In this document: positions 62,727 through 64,000 of the stretch, piece by piece
Position numbering within the stretch: position 1 is the stretch's first letter
How the letters are laid out: each line of letters opens with the position of its first letter
From: Piscinibacter lacus
GTDB lineage: Bacteria > Pseudomonadota > Gammaproteobacteria > Burkholderiales > Burkholderiaceae_C
Length of the DNA stretch: 64,000 bases
Direction: 5' to 3'
Assembly (NCBI RefSeq): GCF_016735685.1
Contig: NZ_JAERRA010000001.1
Location: forward strand, 930,001-994,000
Made by a program: the position numbers and the translations under genes
Notes under the pieces: model-generated
Databases searched by the model: none
What the model saw: the letters and a program-made list of their open reading frames with translations, nothing else
What the model was told of the DNA's origin: nothing

Positions 62727-63359
62727 GGCGTGCGCGCCTTCGCCGGGGGGGGATGTGCCGAGCCAGCGGGCCCACAGCGCCCGCACCGCGGCGTCGAGCG
62801 CGGCCGGGTCGTCGCGGGCGTTGTCGATCACGGCATCGGCCACGTCCAGCCGCGCGGCCCGGCTGGCTTGCTGGGCGATGACGGCTTCCACTTGCGCGCG
62901 CGGCCAGCCCGAGCGGGCCATCGTCCGCTCGATCTGCCGCTCGACCGGGCAGTCGATGACCAGGATGCGGTCGAGCAGCGGTCGCCACCGCGCATGCTGC
63001 TCGACCAGCAGCGGGATCTCGACCACCTGCACCGGGCCCGTCGCCGCGTCCAGGGCTGCGCGCAGCGCGGCGCCGATGCGCGGATGCAGCAGCGCTTCAA
63101 GCCGCAGCCGCACGGCCGGATCGGCAAAGGCGCGGGCCCGCATCGCGGCGCGGTCGAGACCGCCATCGGCCGCCAGGATGTCCGGCCCGAAGGCGGCTTG
63201 CAGATCCGCCAGCGCCGCCCCGCCCGGTGCGGTGAGCGAACGGGCCACCGCATCGGCATCGAGCCGCTGCGCGCCCAGTGCGGCCCAGGCCTCGGCGGCC
63301 CGGCTCTTGCCGCTGCCGATGCCGCCCGTCAGGCCGATGCGCAAGCCGCGCGGGTTCAT
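62718..63359 (-). CDS. coaE: Dephospho-CoA kinase
   Basis: Last step of coenzyme A synthesis (213 residues). Walker A IGLTGGIGSGKS is at residues 8-19. LDADAVARSLTAPG binds dephospho-CoA, and LHPRIGAALRAAL, VEIPLLVEQH and DCPVERQIERTMAR follow as usual. ATGA overlap with pilD upstream. Confidence 0.96.
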   Translation of the reverse strand: MNPRGLRIGLTGGIGSGKSRAAEAWAALGAQRLDADAVARSLTAPGGAALADLQAAFGPDILAADGGLDRAAMRARAFADPAVRLRLEALLHPRIGAALRAALDAATGPVQVVEIPLLVEQHARWRPLLDRILVIDCPVERQIERTMARSGWPRAQVEAVIAQQASRAARLDVADAVIDNARDDPAALDAAVRALWARWLGTSPPGEGAHAPG

Positions 63360-64000
63360 GCCCAGCCCATCCAGGCGCTCACGCGCGCCGGCCCGGCATA
63401 AAGCACCAGCAGCCCCGCACCGGCCAGGAAGGGGCCGAAGGGCACGTAGCGGCCCTCGCGCAAATGGCCGGCGGATTTCAGCCCCAGGCCCACCGCAGCC
63501 CCGATCAGCGAGGCTGCCAGCAGCACCGGCAGCAGCATGGCCGGCCCCAGCCAGGCGCCCAGCGCGGCCAGCAGCTTGAAGTCGCCCGCGCCCATGCCGT
63601 CCTTGCCGGTAAGCAGCTTGAACAGCCAGAACACCGTCCACAGCACGCCGTAGCCGGCCACGGCGCCCCACAGGGCTTGGTCGAGCGGCAGCGTCCAGCC
63701 CAGGGCGGCGGCGATCAGGCCGGCCCACAGCAGGGGCTGGGTCAGGCTGTCGGGCAGCAGGGTGGTGTCCCAGTCGATGCCGGCCGCGGCGATCAGCACG
63801 GCCACGAAGCCGGCCCAGGCCAGCAGCACCGGATCGGCACCGAAGCGCCAGGCCAGGCCGGCGAAGAGCAGGCCCGTCAGGCCCTCGACCAGCGGGTAGC
63901 GCGGGCTGATCGGGCTGCGGCAGGCCGCGCAGCGGCCACGCAGCCGCAGCCAGCCGATCAGCGGCAGGTTCTCGTGCCAGCGCAGCGCATGGCCGCAGTG
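63356..64000 (-). CDS. pilD: Prepilin peptidase/N-methyltransferase PilD (5' end outside the window)
   Basis: Only the last 214 residues are inside the window; the frame stays open to the edge. The visible part begins with HCGHALRWHENLPLIGWLRL and the zinc pair CAAC, then SPRYPLVEGL. The two catalytic Asp are in GIDWDTTLLPD and GAGDFKLLAALG (GxGD motif of aspartic prepilin peptidases). Several membrane helices follow. It processes pilins and ties this pilD-coaE-zapD-yacG cluster to the pilMNOPQ genes 50 kb away. Confidence 0.95.
   Translation of the reverse strand, partial: HCGHALRWHENLPLIGWLRLRGRCAACRSPISPRYPLVEGLTGLLFAGLAWRFGADPVLLAWAGFVAVLIAAAGIDWDTTLLPDSLTQPLLWAGLIAAALGWTLPLDQALWGAVAGYGVLWTVFWLFKLLTGKDGMGAGDFKLLAALGAWLGPAMLLPVLLAASLIGAAVGLGLKSAGHLREGRYVPFGPFLAGAGLLVLYAGPARVSAWMGWA

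Overview
The window looks like core chromosome of a high-GC (about 70% G+C) betaproteobacterium of the order Burkholderiales, near the Rubrivivax/Leptothrix/Roseateles type. I infer this from gene order: mrcA | pilMNOPQ-aroK-aroB-dgt, gltBD followed by mlaFEDACB, ABC transporter-ibaG-murA-hisGD..., dusB-fis-purH, argB-nucleotidase-slmA, and pilD-coaE-zapD-yacG. I see no rRNA, tRNA, CRISPR array, prophage or complete insertion sequence. Coding density is high. After start codons are corrected, no gap reaches 300 bases.

Layout. 1-6.7 kb: end of an unknown gene, coq7 (minus), a porin with a clear terminator, and a dipeptide-type ABC transporter operon (two permeases plus one fused double ATPase with a Pro-Glu/Pro-Gln repeat). 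6.7-11 kb: lptM-lysA (minus), cyaY (plus), mrcA/PBP1a (minus). 11.2-19.2 kb: type IV pilus operon pilMNOPQ running into aroK, then aroB-dgt. 19.3-22.8 kb: two tandem porin paralogues and a REP-associated transposase-like gene that has lost its catalytic residues. 23-33.5 kb: glutamate synthase gltBD, then the phospholipid-trafficking operon mlaFEDACB. 33.5-40 kb: tal-pgi, an M20 peptidase, a lipoprotein aminopeptidase, a PHA-granule-associated protein, an acetyltransferase and an acyl-CoA-binding protein. 40-50.9 kb: ABC-2 transporter, ibaG/bolA, murA, hisGD, a VapBC-like toxin-antitoxin pair, hisCBHA, then lpxC and a small membrane protein. 50.9-56.2 kb (minus): dusB-fis-purH, an acyltransferase, a CdsA-like protein and ruvC. 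56.3-61.4 kb: a YqaA-like membrane protein, argB-nucleotidase-slmA, pdeM, a DUF815 ATPase and a MutT-type Nudix protein. 61.4-64 kb (minus): pilD-coaE-zapD-yacG and a small unknown ORF.

Several genes serve the envelope: PBP1a, MurA, LpxC, LptM, the Mla lipid shuttle, porins and the type IV pilus machinery. Others form biosynthetic runs: histidine (hisGDCBHA, without hisF/I/E here), glutamate, lysine, arginine, shikimate and purine. Tight 4-bp ATGA/GTGA/TTGA overlaps are the usual operon junction. TA(C/G)AAT-like -10 hexamers stand just before many operon heads, and in two cases (ibaG, lpxC) so close to the ATG that the mRNA is probably leaderless.

I did not find a clearly new multi-gene system. 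The items most worth a second look are the toxin-antitoxin pair with a two-palindrome operator inside the his operon, the catalytically dead RAYT protein next to gltB, the his operon breakpoint at lpxC, the histone-like tail on MlaB, and the repeat-extended DppD-DppF fusion.
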